A stretch of DNA of 64,000 nt. Origin: Chaetoderma sp. LZ-2023a. Its lineage: Eukaryota; Mollusca; Caudofoveata; Chaetodermatida; Chaetodermatidae. Where the stretch lies: assembly GCA_034401795.1 (NCBI GenBank), contig JAVVLW010001343.1:1-64000 (forward strand), written 5' to 3'. This document shows, one piece after another, positions 35,608-46,622 of this stretch. A program made the translations under genes and the position numbers. The number at the start of each line of letters is the position of its first letter. The stretch's first letter is position 1. The notes beneath the pieces were generated by a model, which did no database searches, had not been told where the DNA came from, and was given only the letters and a program-made list of their open reading frames with translations.

Positions 35608-35737
35608 GTAGATTCATTTCACGGCACAGTTCTATATATTATGACTGTGTTGAGACAGAATATCATCACAAAGCTCATTATCAGCTTGTACAAATACATC
35701 TCAAAGATGAGACTGAAATATGATGAAGGAATAATGT
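35608..35737 (-). pseudogene. Duplicated 3' end of the CENP-B-like gene
   Basis: This segment matches 38946-39076 in the same orientation. That region is the last ~35 codons, stop codon and start of the 3' flank of the 38.97-41.28 kb gene. Read on the minus strand it gives DVFVQADNELCDDILSQHSH then a stop at the equivalent place, but a TGT-to-TGA change and a 1-bp deletion break it. Nothing upstream of the last codons is duplicated. Confidence 0.75.
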
Positions 35738-35810
35738 TACCTACTGGTTATAATATCACAGATTTGACTGTTTATTGGTCAAGATGGACAAATCAGCCTC
35801 TGCGATGGCT

Positions 35811-35940
35811 GAATGCTCATTTGTAGGCCAAGAAGAGTATTTTTTTTAATTTACCATTTGAATGCCTGGCTCAATAATTGAGCAAGTCATTTCAATGCGA
35901 ATTTTTCAAATATATTTTTCTCTTGGCCTGAAAATGGATA
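35811..35940. repeat. FB2 foldback, diverged
   Basis: GCTCATTTGTAGGCCAAGAA pairs with CTCTTGGCCTGAAAATGGAT; core TGAATGCCTGGCTCAATAAT / TGAGCAAGTCATTTCA. Confidence 0.75.
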
Positions 35941-36026
35941 TTTTAATTCTCTTGATCAATCTTGTCCAGGAACTGTCTGACTGCTGAGTTTGTGCAGACG
36001 ACATATTCCAAGAGTTATGTCTCTGG

Positions 36027-36123
36027 ACTGGCTAAATATTTAGAAAAAAATTTGACTGAAAGTTGTTGGTGGGTAAGCCACCAAAAACTTTCAGTAAAAT
36101 GTTTTCAAAATATTTAGCAAGTC
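36027..36123. repeat. FB1-type foldback, subfamily b
   Basis: Outer arm GACTGGCTAAATATTTAGAA pairs with the mirrored TTCAAAATATTTAGCAAGTC. Inner arm GACTGAAAGTTGTTGGTGG pairs with CCACCAAAAACTTTCAG. The inner arm differs from the GCGCTGTTGCTG type yet pairs in place. The left flank (CATATTCCAAGAGTTATGTC) is shared with 38.6 kb. Confidence 0.8.
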
Positions 36124-36469
36124 AAGAGTTATTGCCCATTGAAATTATAGTTTGGTGGCTTGCAGAAGCGAGACAGTTAAATACAGCGTGATTGGCCAGG
36201 TGAGGAACATTCTCGTATTCACATCTGCCGGTACATAACATGGGCAGCTAATATGCATACGATCAGGCAAACTGGGGAATCCCCTAAAATACTCTGCAAT
36301 CACATATTGTGATGGTAATGATCTTTGACGATGATGATGTCATCAAAATCCCAGTGTGATGTCAAACGTGCCAGCTGCTGACAAACTGATAACTGAAAAT
36401 CATCCTAATTTACAAAAGTCTTACATAGCCGTAGAAAAAACTGTACAATTGAATAGAATAATTACAAAT

Positions 36470-37090
36470 TATATTATTGTATTACAAAGTATATTATTGT
36501 ATTACAAAGTATATTATTGTATAGACTGTAAATAATTGTACATTGTGTGTAACAATGTAGATATATGTACAAAATGTGGAGATATATTATAAATACAAAA
36601 CGTAGATGGACTCGGGACAGAACAGTTTTACTGTAGAATGGACCTTTCCAGTTATCCATCCAATCGCATCCATCATATGATGTCATAAACGTGATGTGGA
36701 CGATGACGTCATAATCAATCCCAGCGTGAATGACTAGAGTCCATCTTAAACGCTTAATAGTCTGACACATTGTACGAATTTTATGTCTGTACTATTTAAT
36801 AAAGATTCTGTCGAATATTTTGAAACTAATTTGACTGGGCGCTGTTGCTGCCATAGGCAAAATATTCAACAGCTTACCTGCAGTTTTCTGGAAATGGAGT
36901 CACTCAGGGATCGATTGAGCCACACATGGGTGAAGTATAGGTGAAGCTTAACTAGGGATGGGGGGGGGGGGGAGAAAAAAACTAAAACTATAAGGGTACA
37001 TTGCAGCAAACACTGACGGGTTGCCAGCATTAACTTCAAATAATTCTCCTGTCTAGATGTGGAGCCAACCATATGCTAATCACTGTTTTT
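36470..37090 (-). repeat. FB1 repeat, inverted orientation
   Basis: Reading on the minus strand gives the 5' flank (near 36880-36960), the foldback at 36808-36874 (inner right arm deleted, leaving GCTGTTGCTGCCATAGGC without partner), and the tail with ATGACGTCAT and ATGATGTCAT sites to about 36600. Three 18-bp ATTACAAAGTATATTATTGT-like tandem units lie at 36463-36522. A poly-G run is at 36960-36971. Confidence 0.65.
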
Positions 37091-37485
37091 CCCTCCTATA
37101 GTCCGTTAGTGTTAGATCTTATATTTCTAGTTAATGTTACCAGCCTGAGATTAACTATGCATAACTCCTCAACACTGAAAAGCCTAAAGGAGGATTCATG
37201 GCTGATGTATAGCATCACCGCATTTGCAATGTTTTATCCACGTTAGAAATAGTATTTAGACAGTATTAAGATTTGTGCAAATATCAGTCATGTCAGTAAT
37301 GGATTTTATTTGTTAATAACGTTTCACGAAAGTTATAAACTAAGAAAGCAAATTCGGACCAAGAAATGGTGTTTTTTGCTAAATCACCCTTGATTGATAA
37401 GACCCAGTATGTTTTGGCCAGCAGGAGCCAACTAGCGAATACAGCGAGAGCACTTGTCCGTAATCAGCACTCGTGAAGGTGACTG

Positions 37486-38256
37486 TAGGCTTGCGCGATT
37501 ATTGATTTGCGTGATCACGATCAATTATTTTAGAATAATGTTGATTCCTTGATTAATCAACCAGGGTACAAATTATTCAGACATAACAAAAGTATATCAA
37601 TGACGAAATGTGCAATCATTATGGTGTTTATAGAAGTCCCTTTGCAGGCCAAGAGAAGACTATTTTTGAAAATGTTTTGCTGGACTGCCAGTGATAAATT
37701 TTCAAAAACAGTATTCTCTTGGGCTTCAAATGGACGTACACTCAGCGCAAAATGTCAATTTTCTTAACATATTGCATTGAAGAGGAATTAAAAGGCAGAT
37801 TTTGAAATATTTACGCAGTAAAAATCATTCAAGATTATTTGATCAATTAAAGGTGCATATTCACATAGAATGATTGAAAATAAAATTGTTAAAATTGCAT
37901 ACTTTTATAAGCTTAAACTATGTGCCTATGTGTAATGAAATGAAATAAACCTTAACATATGATGATTCCATTCCATATAAATCAATATAATTTTTTAAGT
38001 TGCGAAATTGAAACAGAGGTCTGTTCCTTTATTTCAATTTCGCAACTTAAAAAATTTTATTTATTTATATGGAATGGAATCATCATATGTTAAGATTTAT
38101 TTCATTTCATTACATATAGGCTCACAGTTTAAGCATCTAAAGGTGTATAATTTTCAGAAATTTTACTGTGAATATGCACCTTTAATTTTTAAGCATATAA
38201 TTTACGATCAAAAGAATTATCATGATTTTCGATTTAAACATAATCGCGCAAACCTA
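37486..38256. mobile_element. Non-autonomous hAT-type element, copy A, with a nested insertion
   Basis: The left end TAGGCTTGCGCGATTATTGA and right end ATAATCGCGCAAACCTA match the ends of the 48953-49388 element. Removing the palindromic insertion at 37847-38185 leaves about 430 bp, equal to that copy. An FB2-type arm pair (TTTGCAGGCCAAGAGAAGAC ... TTCTCTTGGGCTTCAAATGG) lies inside. No matching 8-bp target duplication is visible at this copy, so the flanks have decayed. Confidence 0.75.
37847..38185. mobile_element. 339-bp full palindrome flanked by TTAA
   Basis: TTAAAGGTGCATATTCACAT on the left pairs with GTGAATATGCACCTTTAA on the right, and the arms stay complementary almost to the centre near 38010 (TTAAGTTGCGAAATTGAAAC / TTTCAATTTCGCAACTTAA). 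TTAA at both ends suggests piggyBac-type mobilisation. It carries no transposase. Confidence 0.8.
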
Positions 38257-38400
38257 GATAGCCGTCACGCTATCATTACGCAATTTTCGAATGAACACAT
38301 GCACAGTTTCATACAGTACAGGTTATAAATAACGTAAACCGTCCCGAAAACAATAACACAAACATGTTACTTAGTACATATTGAACGCATGGTAAGAAAT

Positions 38401-38700
38401 GTTCTGTTGAATATTTTGAGCTTAACTAGATTTGAAGACATTGATGCCTTAGGTTGCAATGTCTTCCAATCCAATTATGTTCCAAATTTTCAATCAGAAT
38501 GTTTTATTTTTATTTTTAGAAACATGTTAAGTTATCTCAAAGCTGTACTGTAAGCTTGTGCTTAACCGTCTGGCTGCTGAGTTTTTGCAGATGGCATATT
38601 CCAAGGGTTATATCTCTGGGCAAGTTAAATATTTTGAAAACAATTTGACTGAAAGTTGCTGGTGGCTCCGTCAAATTGTCTTCAAAATATTCAGCCAGTT
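38401..38700. repeat. Two FB1-type foldbacks, subfamilies d and b
   Basis: At 38403-38480 TGTTGAATATTTTGAGCTTA leads to inner arms GAAGACATTGATGCC and GGTTGCAATGTCTTC. At 38621-38700 AAATATTTTGAAAACAATTT leads to GACTGAAAGTTGCTGGTGGC with the right inner arm mostly deleted. The d-type recurs at 48007-48075. Confidence 0.65.
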
Positions 38701-38966
38701 AAGAGTTTTTACTCATTGAAATTATTGTCTTGCAGCAACAGACTTAAGCACGTTTTTGCAGAGTATTAGGATTAGGAACAAATGCCTTTGCTGTACCATG
38801 TTATATACTTATGCTAAGATACGTCTTATATAGGTATGAGTTATCAGGATGAAATTTCACTTAAATTCATGCCAGTCCCATGTCTTGCCAAATGAAACCA
38901 GCTAAGCAAATAGATCTAACATATACAAATGTATAGGATAAATTAGATTCATTTCACTGCACAGTT

Positions 38967-41282
38967 CTATGTATTATGACTACGTTGAGACAGAATATCA
39001 TTACGAACCTCATTCTCAGCTTGTTCAAACACATCACAAAGATGAGACTCAGACGTACGACGAAAGAATAATGTCAATTGATGTGTTGCACGCAAAACAT
39101 CATATAAGTTATCCAACTGTACATGCATCGGGTTCGTCTTCTCAGATGCAGACACCGAGGTACCATTAAGATGGTTGTCTTCTTCAGATAATTTTTGCTT
39201 CTTACAGGCACTGCTGTCAGATGTCTTGTCTGTCATGGTACGACCTTGGATCGGGATATTTGGATCAGACTGAACATTGTCCGTTGCCCCCTCTATGCTC
39301 ATAGACATTATGGTAGGCTTAGCTGATTCTATAGTCGGGACATGTGGCAAGGGTGGGTATGACTCCTTACCAGAAGTATGAATGGGTGGCCACAATTCTC
39401 TGCCATGAACATGAGATGATTGCGGGTATGATTCCATATGAGGAGCTAGCTGACAAGATGGTAAACCATGTGCCTCATGAATTAACTCTCGTCTCTGATT
39501 AGGAGGAAATGCTGACATTTGTTGACCATGTGCTGGAAAAGCTTGCGGTGGTCGAAACGATGTAGCTGCATCCTGGCTTTTTATTGAGCCAGAAAAAGCA
39601 GCCATTGTATAGTTCTGTGCCATAGCATTGTAATTATCCCCAGTACTCTGAGGCCCAGGCACTAGAACTCGCTTAGCCATCTCATTAAAAGTGCTATCAA
39701 TAAATCGATTCCATTCTGCCCACTCTGGATTATTTTGCTGCATCTGAGAGACATTTGGTGGCAGTTCAATATGAGATTGATCAGAAGACTTGTCGTCTGT
39801 TACTGGTGTTTCTGACTGTTTGCTATTTTCACTGGCATCTCCTGTGGCCTCCGATATGTTCTCTGTCGAACTAGCTGTCATTTCTTGAAGTAACTGTGCG
39901 ATATCATCTGGTAAAGTGTCGGGTAATTTCATATTATCAACAGGAGCCGGCTTTTTCTCGGGACTCCTGGTTGTAAATTTTAATTTATGCCTCCTCCTAA
40001 ATCCCTGTAGCCAGCCATTAGAGCCCTTGAAGTCATCCATTCTCAGTTCTCGTGCAAACTCTCGTGCTTTCTGCTGACACATGACCCCAGTCACAGGAAT
40101 GTCGACTTCGCGAAGTCTCTGATGCCACTGCCATGTTAACAGGTCGATTTGATCATTTCCTTTTTGCAAAGTGTAATGCCGCATTTGTTCCTCTACTGGC
40201 TTATTAGAATAGTATTGTTTAAGTATCTCCTTTTTTCTGCGAATAATATTGCGCACTGGTTTCCTGCCAATGTCATACCTGATTGCTAACTTCCGCAGGC
40301 TGAGTGTATCAGAGTCCTCTATCAGGTCAACCTTTTCCTCTAGTGTAAGCTGTCTGCTTCTTCGCCTGGGAGTGGGTAACACCCCCTTCAAAGAGAATGC
40401 ACTCTTTGGCAATAATTTTGAGAGTATACTCAATGAAGTTGATGACCCCGATGCATTATCTTCCGGGGCATTGGAAGTGGTAGCATCCACAATGTCTGTA
40501 GATGTTTCACCAGTGCTATTTTCCATAGCAGTAGGTTCTGTATCCGAGCCTGAAGCATGCACAGGAGATGTGCATTCTGTATCTGAGACTGAAGCATTCA
40601 CGGGAGACGTGTGCTCTGCATCTGAGACTGAAGCATTCACGGGAGAAGTGTGCTCTGTAGCTGAGACTGAAGCATTAACGGGAGAGGTATTCTCTGTATC
40701 AGAGACGGTGGTATCATTGGGAGAATCGTTGCCTGAGATGTAAATATTGTTTGGAGAAGGGCGTTCACCATCTGAGACAGACGATTCACTGTCGGGAGAG
40801 TTCTGGTCTGCGGCTGACAAATTTGACACAGATAAAGTGTTGGATGTGATGTGATCGCTAAACAATGCTGAATTAGTGTTTGGAGTGGCATGCTCTGTAT
40901 ACATAATGGAGGCATTGTTGGGAGTGGCGTGGTCTACATATGAAATTGAACTATTGCTGGGAGTCATATGTTCTCTATACATGATCGATGCATTGTTGGG
41001 AGTGATATGCTCTCTATACATGACCGAAGCGTTGTTTGGAGTGGCGTGTTCTCTATACATGACCGATGTATTGTTGGGCATGGCGTGCTCTCTATACATG
41101 ACCGATGTATTGTTGGGCGTGGCGTGCTCTCTATACATGACCGATGTATTGTTGGGAATTGTGTGGTCTCTGTAAAAGGCAGAGATATTATTAGCAGAAG
41201 GTAAACATGGGTCGGACGTTTCATGTCTAGAATGGTTGGTTGAATGTTGCGAAGAGAGAACATTGTCCAGAACAGCGTCCAT
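38967..41282 (-). CDS. CENP-B/Psq-domain nuclear protein with 13-residue repeats
   Basis: Chosen start 41282 (CAAAATGGACG, good context) gives about 771 residues; the frame stays open 16 codons further up but that part is leader. Residues ~32-160 hold eight or nine repeats of the form HATPNNTSVMYRE, and ~190-255 hold TSPVNASVSDTEH repeats with the same 13-residue spacing. RRRSRQLTLEEKVDLIEDSD at ~306-325 begins a Psq-like helix-turn-helix (LSLRKLAIRYDIGRKPVRNI). Residues ~375-435 (LLTWQWHQRLREVDIPVTGV then AREFARELRM and NGWLQGFRRRHK) match the CENP-B/Tc5 DNA-binding domain. The rest is Ser/Pro/Gln-rich and probably disordered, with a helical C-terminus (LFFRRTSESHLCDVFEQAEN). The DDE catalytic domain of Tigger/Jerky transposases is absent, so I infer a domesticated, chromatin-associated DNA-binding protein. 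No stops interrupt 2.3 kb, which argues for selection. A splice-acceptor candidate lies just upstream. Confidence 0.8.
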   Translation of the reverse strand: MDAVLDNVLSSQHSTNHSRHETSDPCLPSANNISAFYRDHTIPNNTSVMYREHATPNNTSVMYREHAMPNNTSVMYREHATPNNASVMYREHITPNNASIMYREHMTPSNSSISYVDHATPNNASIMYTEHATPNTNSALFSDHITSNTLSVSNLSAADQNSPDSESSVSDGERPSPNNIYISGNDSPNDTTVSDTENTSPVNASVSATEHTSPVNASVSDAEHTSPVNASVSDTECTSPVHASGSDTEPTAMENSTGETSTDIVDATTSNAPEDNASGSSTSLSILSKLLPKSAFSLKGVLPTPRRRSRQLTLEEKVDLIEDSDTLSLRKLAIRYDIGRKPVRNIIRRKKEILKQYYSNKPVEEQMRHYTLQKGNDQIDLLTWQWHQRLREVDIPVTGVMCQQKAREFARELRMDDFKGSNGWLQGFRRRHKLKFTTRSPEKKPAPVDNMKLPDTLPDDIAQLLQEMTASSTENISEATGDASENSKQSETPVTDDKSSDQSHIELPPNVSQMQQNNPEWAEWNRFIDSTFNEMAKRVLVPGPQSTGDNYNAMAQNYTMAAFSGSIKSQDAATSFRPPQAFPAHGQQMSAFPPNQRRELIHEAHGLPSCQLAPHMESYPQSSHVHGRELWPPIHTSGKESYPPLPHVPTIESAKPTIMSMSIEGATDNVQSDPNIPIQGRTMTDKTSDSSACKKQKLSEEDNHLNGTSVSASEKTNPMHVQLDNLYDVLRATHQLTLFFRRTSESHLCDVFEQAENEVRNDILSQRSHNT

Positions 41283-41337
41283 TTTGATGTGAAATATTAC
41301 CGGAAATAAGAGGTGGCACACCAATGTCAATCCTTAT

Positions 41338-41360
41338 CTGAAAAGACAAAAGAATACTAA
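41338..41360 (-). other. Candidate splice acceptor of the CENP-B-like gene
   Basis: On the minus strand ATTCTTTTGTCTTTTCAG ends at 41338. A pyrimidine tract followed by CAG lies 55 bases before the chosen ATG. It implies at least one upstream non-coding exon, which I could not locate. Confidence 0.6.
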
Positions 41361-41394
41361 TTTGTAATTAATATTTATCCCTCATCATTGATAG

Positions 41395-43022
41395 CAATTT
41401 CAGAGTAGCCTTGACCTTTGACCTAATGACCTCACTATCATCATGCTGCCTCCATATGGTATATGAAACAATGTGTCCAAGTTTGGATCTAGTAGGATTA
41501 AGTAATCCTAAAATTTAGGCCTACACAAAAACTTAACATTTAAAATACAGACATACCAGAGGTGACATATCACGGCTATAAACTATCATCCATGTGTCCA
41601 AGATTAGTTCTGGTAGCATTAAGCAATTCTGAAATGTAATTGATTTGCTAAACAGAAAAACTTAAAGTTGAAAAAGCAGTATGACCATGACCATTGACCT
41701 GGTGACCTCCATGTCAGCATCCTGCATCCACCTGGTATAAGCAACCATGTACCCAAGTTGTGGTCCATTAGGGATAAGCAATTCCGAAATATAACTAGCC
41801 GATAAGATTTCCTAAACGCAAAAACTTAACATTGAAAAATAATACAGGTTTGTAGACGTCAGAATGACCTTGGTGTTTGACATGGTGACGTCCCTGCATC
41901 CTCGTGGTATAAGTAACAATGTGGCCAAGTTGTGTTCGATTAGGCTAAAACAATCCCGAAATATAAGCTGATCAGATTGGCTAAATGCAAAAACATGACG
42001 TTAAAATATAATCATGTTTTCTAGAGGCATTCCGGCCCTAATCAAATCTGCCAAATTTCGACCCGATCCGTTCAGCGTTTCTGGAGTAATTTTCGCGAAG
42101 ACTAGGTCATCCAAGATGGCCGCCGAATCGTTTGGCAAATCAAGTTCCCTCGAACCAAACTGGTTCAGCTCTTGCCCTAGATCATAAGTTCAGGAGGTTT
42201 GCATCGATCCCTAAAGCAGTTTTGGAGATTTTTAACGACTGACGTTTCTAAGTCAGCCAAAATCCAAGATGGCTGCCGGCCAAATTGTCCGATCATCTTC
42301 CTTTGAACAAACTTGTATCCACCTGCCGTAAGGATGCTTCCAGTTAAAAATATTTGAAATCGGACCAGCGGTTCTCGAGAAGACATTTTAAATTTCCCAT
42401 TGCTTTAGTATGGGAGTTTTTAGCGGGAAAAAAGGTCCAAGATGGCCAACAAACCATATATCCGACCGTTTGGAAAATGGTAAATTTGAAATCAGAATAC
42501 CCAAAAACATATATAGAACCAATTTCGGCCTCAAAATTCATCAAATAGAAAAATCCAATATGGCCGCAAAACATGCTACATGTTGATTGGCCCACGGCAG
42601 CCATGGTTTTTTTTACGGATCAATTTCCCTTGAACAAACTTTAATGGCCCTTAGTCCCTAATCATATCTCCCAAATTTTGGCCTGATCCCTTCAGCGGTT
42701 CTGGAGTTGTTGTTTTTTGCGAAAACTAGATCATCTGACATGGCCGCCGAACTTACCCTTGATTATGTTCCATGAGTTTTGAATCGATCACCAGGCACTT
42801 TCGGAGATTTTTAATGACATTTTTAATAATCGGCCGAAATCCAAGATGGACGCTGGCCAAATTGGCCGATCGGCTTCATTTGAGCAAACTTTGATCTCTG
42901 TCCTAAGGATGCTTCCTGTCAAATATAATTGAGATCAGCCCAGTGGCTCTTGAGAAGTCATTTAAAGAAAAAGTTCACGGACGACGGATGAACGACGAGT
43001 GGTTGCCACGGCATAAGCTCAC
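41395..43022 (+). mobile_element. Helentron-like repeat: ~180-bp units then long-unit body
   Basis: From 41395 to about 42010 there are three or four units with TGACCTTTGACCTAATGACC, GTGTCCAAGTTTGGATCTAG, TTAAGCAATTCTGAAATGTA and AAAACTTAACATTGAAAAAT. From 42020 the body matches 26.3-27.98 kb (CCGTTCAGCGTTTCTGGAGT, AGGTCATCCAAGATGGCCGC, GGATGCTTCCTGTCAAATAT), ending with GGTTGCCACGGCATAAGCTC. The terminal hairpin is cut into by the minisatellite that starts at about 43023. Confidence 0.6.
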
Positions 43023-44048
43023 ATGGCCATGCATGACAGGTGACATGTCAGGCTTGACACGCATGAGAGGTGACATGTCCAGCTTGACACGCATGAGAGG
43101 TGACATGTCCAGCTTGACACGTATGAGAGGTGACATGTCCAGCTTGACATGCATGACAAGTGACATGTCCAGCTTGACACACATGAGAGGTGACATGTCC
43201 AGCTTGACAATCATGAGAGGTGACATATCCAGCTTGACACGTATGAGAGGTGACATGTCCAGCTTGACATGCATGACAAGTGACATGTCCAGCTTGACAA
43301 TCATGAGAGGTGACATGTCCAGCTTGACAATCATGAGGTGACATATCCAGCTTGACACACATGAGAGGTGACATGTCCAGCTTGACACACATGAGAGGTG
43401 ACATGTCCAGCTTGACAATCATGAGAGGTGACACGTCCCGCTTGACAATCATGAGAGGTGACACGTCCCGCTTGACAATCATGAGAGGTGACATGTCAGG
43501 CTTGACATACATGAGAGGTGACATGTCCAGCTTGACACACATGAGAGATGACATGTCCAGCTTTACACGCATGAGAGGTGACATGTCCAGCTTAACACAC
43601 ATGACAGGTGACATGTCCAGCTTGACACACATGAGAGGTGACATGTCAGGCTTGACAATCATGAGAGGTGACATGTCAGGCTTGACATACATGAGAGGTG
43701 ACATGTCCAGCTTGACACACATGAGAGATGACATGTCCAGCTTTACACGCATGAGAGGTGACATGTCCAGCTTAACACACATGACAGGTGACATGTCCAG
43801 CTTGACACACATGAGAGGTGACATGTCAGGCTTGACATACATGAGAGGTGACATGTCCAGCTTGACACACATGCTAGGTGACATGTCCAGCTTGACAATC
43901 ATGAGAGGTGACATGTCCAGCTTGACACACATGAGAGATGACATGTCCAGCTTGACACACATGAGAGGTGACATGTCCAGTTTGACACGCATGACAGGTG
44001 ACATGTCCAGCTTGACACACATGAGAGGTGACATGTCCAGCTTGACAC
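43023..44048. repeat. 30-bp minisatellite, array 1 (~34 units)
   Basis: Unit CTTGACACACATGAGAGGTG plus ACATGTCCAG, 30 bp. Variable positions are mainly CACACATGAGA / CAATCATGAGA / CACGCATGACA. One unit at about 43321 has a 2-bp deletion. 30 is a multiple of 3 and the unit lacks stops in several frames, so the 275- to 340-residue LTHMRGDMSS-type ORFs on both strands are artefacts. The array continues after the hAT insertion at 45986. Confidence 0.95.
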
Positions 44049-45985
44049 TAGAGCTGGGCAGTATTGTCATTGGGATGACGATAACGGTATCTGTGAAAAA
44101 TACCGCGATAACTACTAATATCGCGGTATTTGGAATAATTTTGGATATGATAGGGTTAATATGGCCAATCTATGAATAGGCATCCTTTTTAGATGTATAA
44201 ACAAACAAAGCCTACACTTTGTATTATATTTGTTTCAGAACCAAAGAAAATATTTTTTTCTCGCCTTTTTGCGTTTTACTTTGTCATTGTGAAGAGGAAG
44301 ATACGCATAAGTGGCCGTAACTCCGTCACTGTGTGCGCAGGAATCTCCATGGGAAATCCCAAGGGCCTAATCTGATTGGTTAAAAACATCAAGTATCTTT
44401 CATTGGTTTTAACCAGGTCATAATCGGGTGCAGTGTTTAGTGAAGCATTCACGATCAGCTGTTTTTATTATTACTATTGAAAGCTTATAATGAATGCTCC
44501 GCGCGAAAGACCACGCGATTAGGCACATGATCAATTAATGGACAAACCAGGTCTGAGGACGTGATCAGCTGCGCGCGTGTATAAAGATAACAAAATGACC
44601 TGAATTTTTTTTAGCAATAAAATAGAGAATGTAGAATTGTAGATAAGAATCGTCGATCACTGATTAAATTATTATACTTGACGTGCAAAATTCTGGTACT
44701 GAATGGTTAATTATTGAAAATGGTCAAGTTTTATAAGGAATTGACTAATCAACCCCACCTGTCCGCCCAGTCCCCATTCCACCCCTTTAGAACATTGTCG
44801 ACCGGCATGAAAGTCAATCACACACTTCATCCTATAAACTGGACTTACCGGAGTGTGTGAAAATAAATAATCATCAGCTATTTATACAGATTATTTCAAA
44901 ACAATTTGACTCAAAGTTGTTGCTGTCGATGTCGGTAACAACTTTTGGGTCATAAGGTTTTCAAACTAATCAGCTCTTTATTTATTATTTCCTTTAAATT
45001 ATATTTCCATAAAGCCTCTGCATTCGTCTTGAAAGTGGTTAGATCATAGCCCTATAGATCGATGGCGCAATAGTCGCCTGAGCCAATGACCCAGAACGCG
45101 CAAAATTAGTGAATACAACACATTCCACGCTATAAGATCTGCTGTCTTCTAGAAAAGATGATCTAAGACGTTATTAGTTATTAATAACTTGTCCGATTTT
45201 AGCTAAATATTTTGGAGACAATTTGATTGGAAATTATTGTCATGATCAGCCGGGCTTGTTTCATTCATATTGCGGCTGCCTTTAGCGCATTCAGCATATC
45301 AATGGTATTACTGGTATAGACTGATCAATACTCGCCCAAGCGTACACGTGTGGGTTGAATTATTCTTGAACAAGCAAAGAATAGAGGGATTGCAGTTATG
45401 GCTTCACCGGTTTAGTTAGATCGCTTGAATTTATCGTCATAGTTAGCGAGTGAATTTATCCCGCTAGGATATTTGGATGGTCGATGTTTTATTTATTCCT
45501 TTGTAATGACGTCAATCGCGCCATCAGCTATGGAAAGCGAAGGTGGTATTCCAATAATATAATCAAAACGAGGCTGAGTTAAGTTTATTTGTGTTTTACA
45601 AATGGCGGCTATTTTGCGTATTCAACGTTGTCAGCAACTATGATTTTCGGATTTAACTTCATTGGAACAACATTTAATTGAGCATGGAAGGATAACTATA
45701 CTAGGAACAGTAGGGCTATGTATATAACACATGGACATATATTTACTGCAATAATAGTGCCGAAAATGATTGCTTTTGACTACCATGAATACGGAACTGA
45801 AGAGACCAGACTCGTCAAATTCGCATGAAATGCTTTATTATCAAATTATTACAATATATGAATTGTCAATACCGTCACTGACGGTATTTGACGATATTGG
45901 CGGTTTTTAGAAATGAGACGATAACGATAACAATAACAATAATATTGCGATTACCCCGGTTTTATCGGGAAACCGCCCAGCTCTA
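44049..45985. mobile_element. Non-autonomous hAT-type element inserted in the minisatellite
   Basis: 1,937 bp. Ends TAGAGCTGGGC...GCCCAGCTCTA (11-bp terminal inverted repeats, with related CGATA-rich subterminal DNA) and a perfect 8-bp target duplication CTTGACAC at 44041-44048 and 45986-45993. An 8-bp duplication with TAGAGCTGGGC-like ends is typical of hAT. There is no transposase ORF; the longest frames are short and unrecognisable. An FB1-type hairpin (44876-44976) with inner arms GACTCAAAGTTGTTGCTGTC / GGTAACAACTTTTGGGTC lies inside. Confidence 0.88.
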
Positions 45986-46622
45986 CTTGACACACATGAG
46001 AGGTGACATGTCAGGCTTGACACACATGAGAGGTGACATGTCCAGCTTGACACACATTAGAGGTGACATGTCCAGCTTGACACACATTAGAGGTGACATG
46101 TCCAGCTGGACACGCATGAGAGGTGACATGTCCAGCTTGACACGCATGACAGGTGACATGTCCAGCTTGACACACATGACAGGTGACATGTCCAGCTTGA
46201 CACACATGAGAGGTGACATGTCCAGCTTGACACGCATGACAGGTGACATGTCCAGCTTGACAATCATGAGAGGTGACATATCCAGCTAGACAATCATGAG
46301 AGGTGACATGTCCAGCTTGACACACATGAGAGGTGACATGTCAGGCTTGACACACATGAGAGGTGACATGTCCAGCTTGACACACATGAGAGGTGACATG
46401 TCCAGCTTGACACACATGACAGGTGACATGTCCAGCTTGACACACATGAGAGGTGACATGTCCAGCTTGACACGCATGACAGGTGACATGTCCAGCTTGA
46501 CACACATGAGAGGTGACATGTCCAGCTTGACACACATGACAGGTGACATGTCCAGCTTGACACACATGAGAGGTGACATGTCCAGCTTGACACGCATGAC
46601 AGGTGACATGTTCAACTTGACA
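45986..46622. repeat. 30-bp minisatellite, array 1 continued (~21 units)
   Basis: The same 30-bp unit resumes exactly at the duplicated CTTGACAC. The array ends in GACATGTTCAACTTGACACA and a unique tail. Confidence 0.95.
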
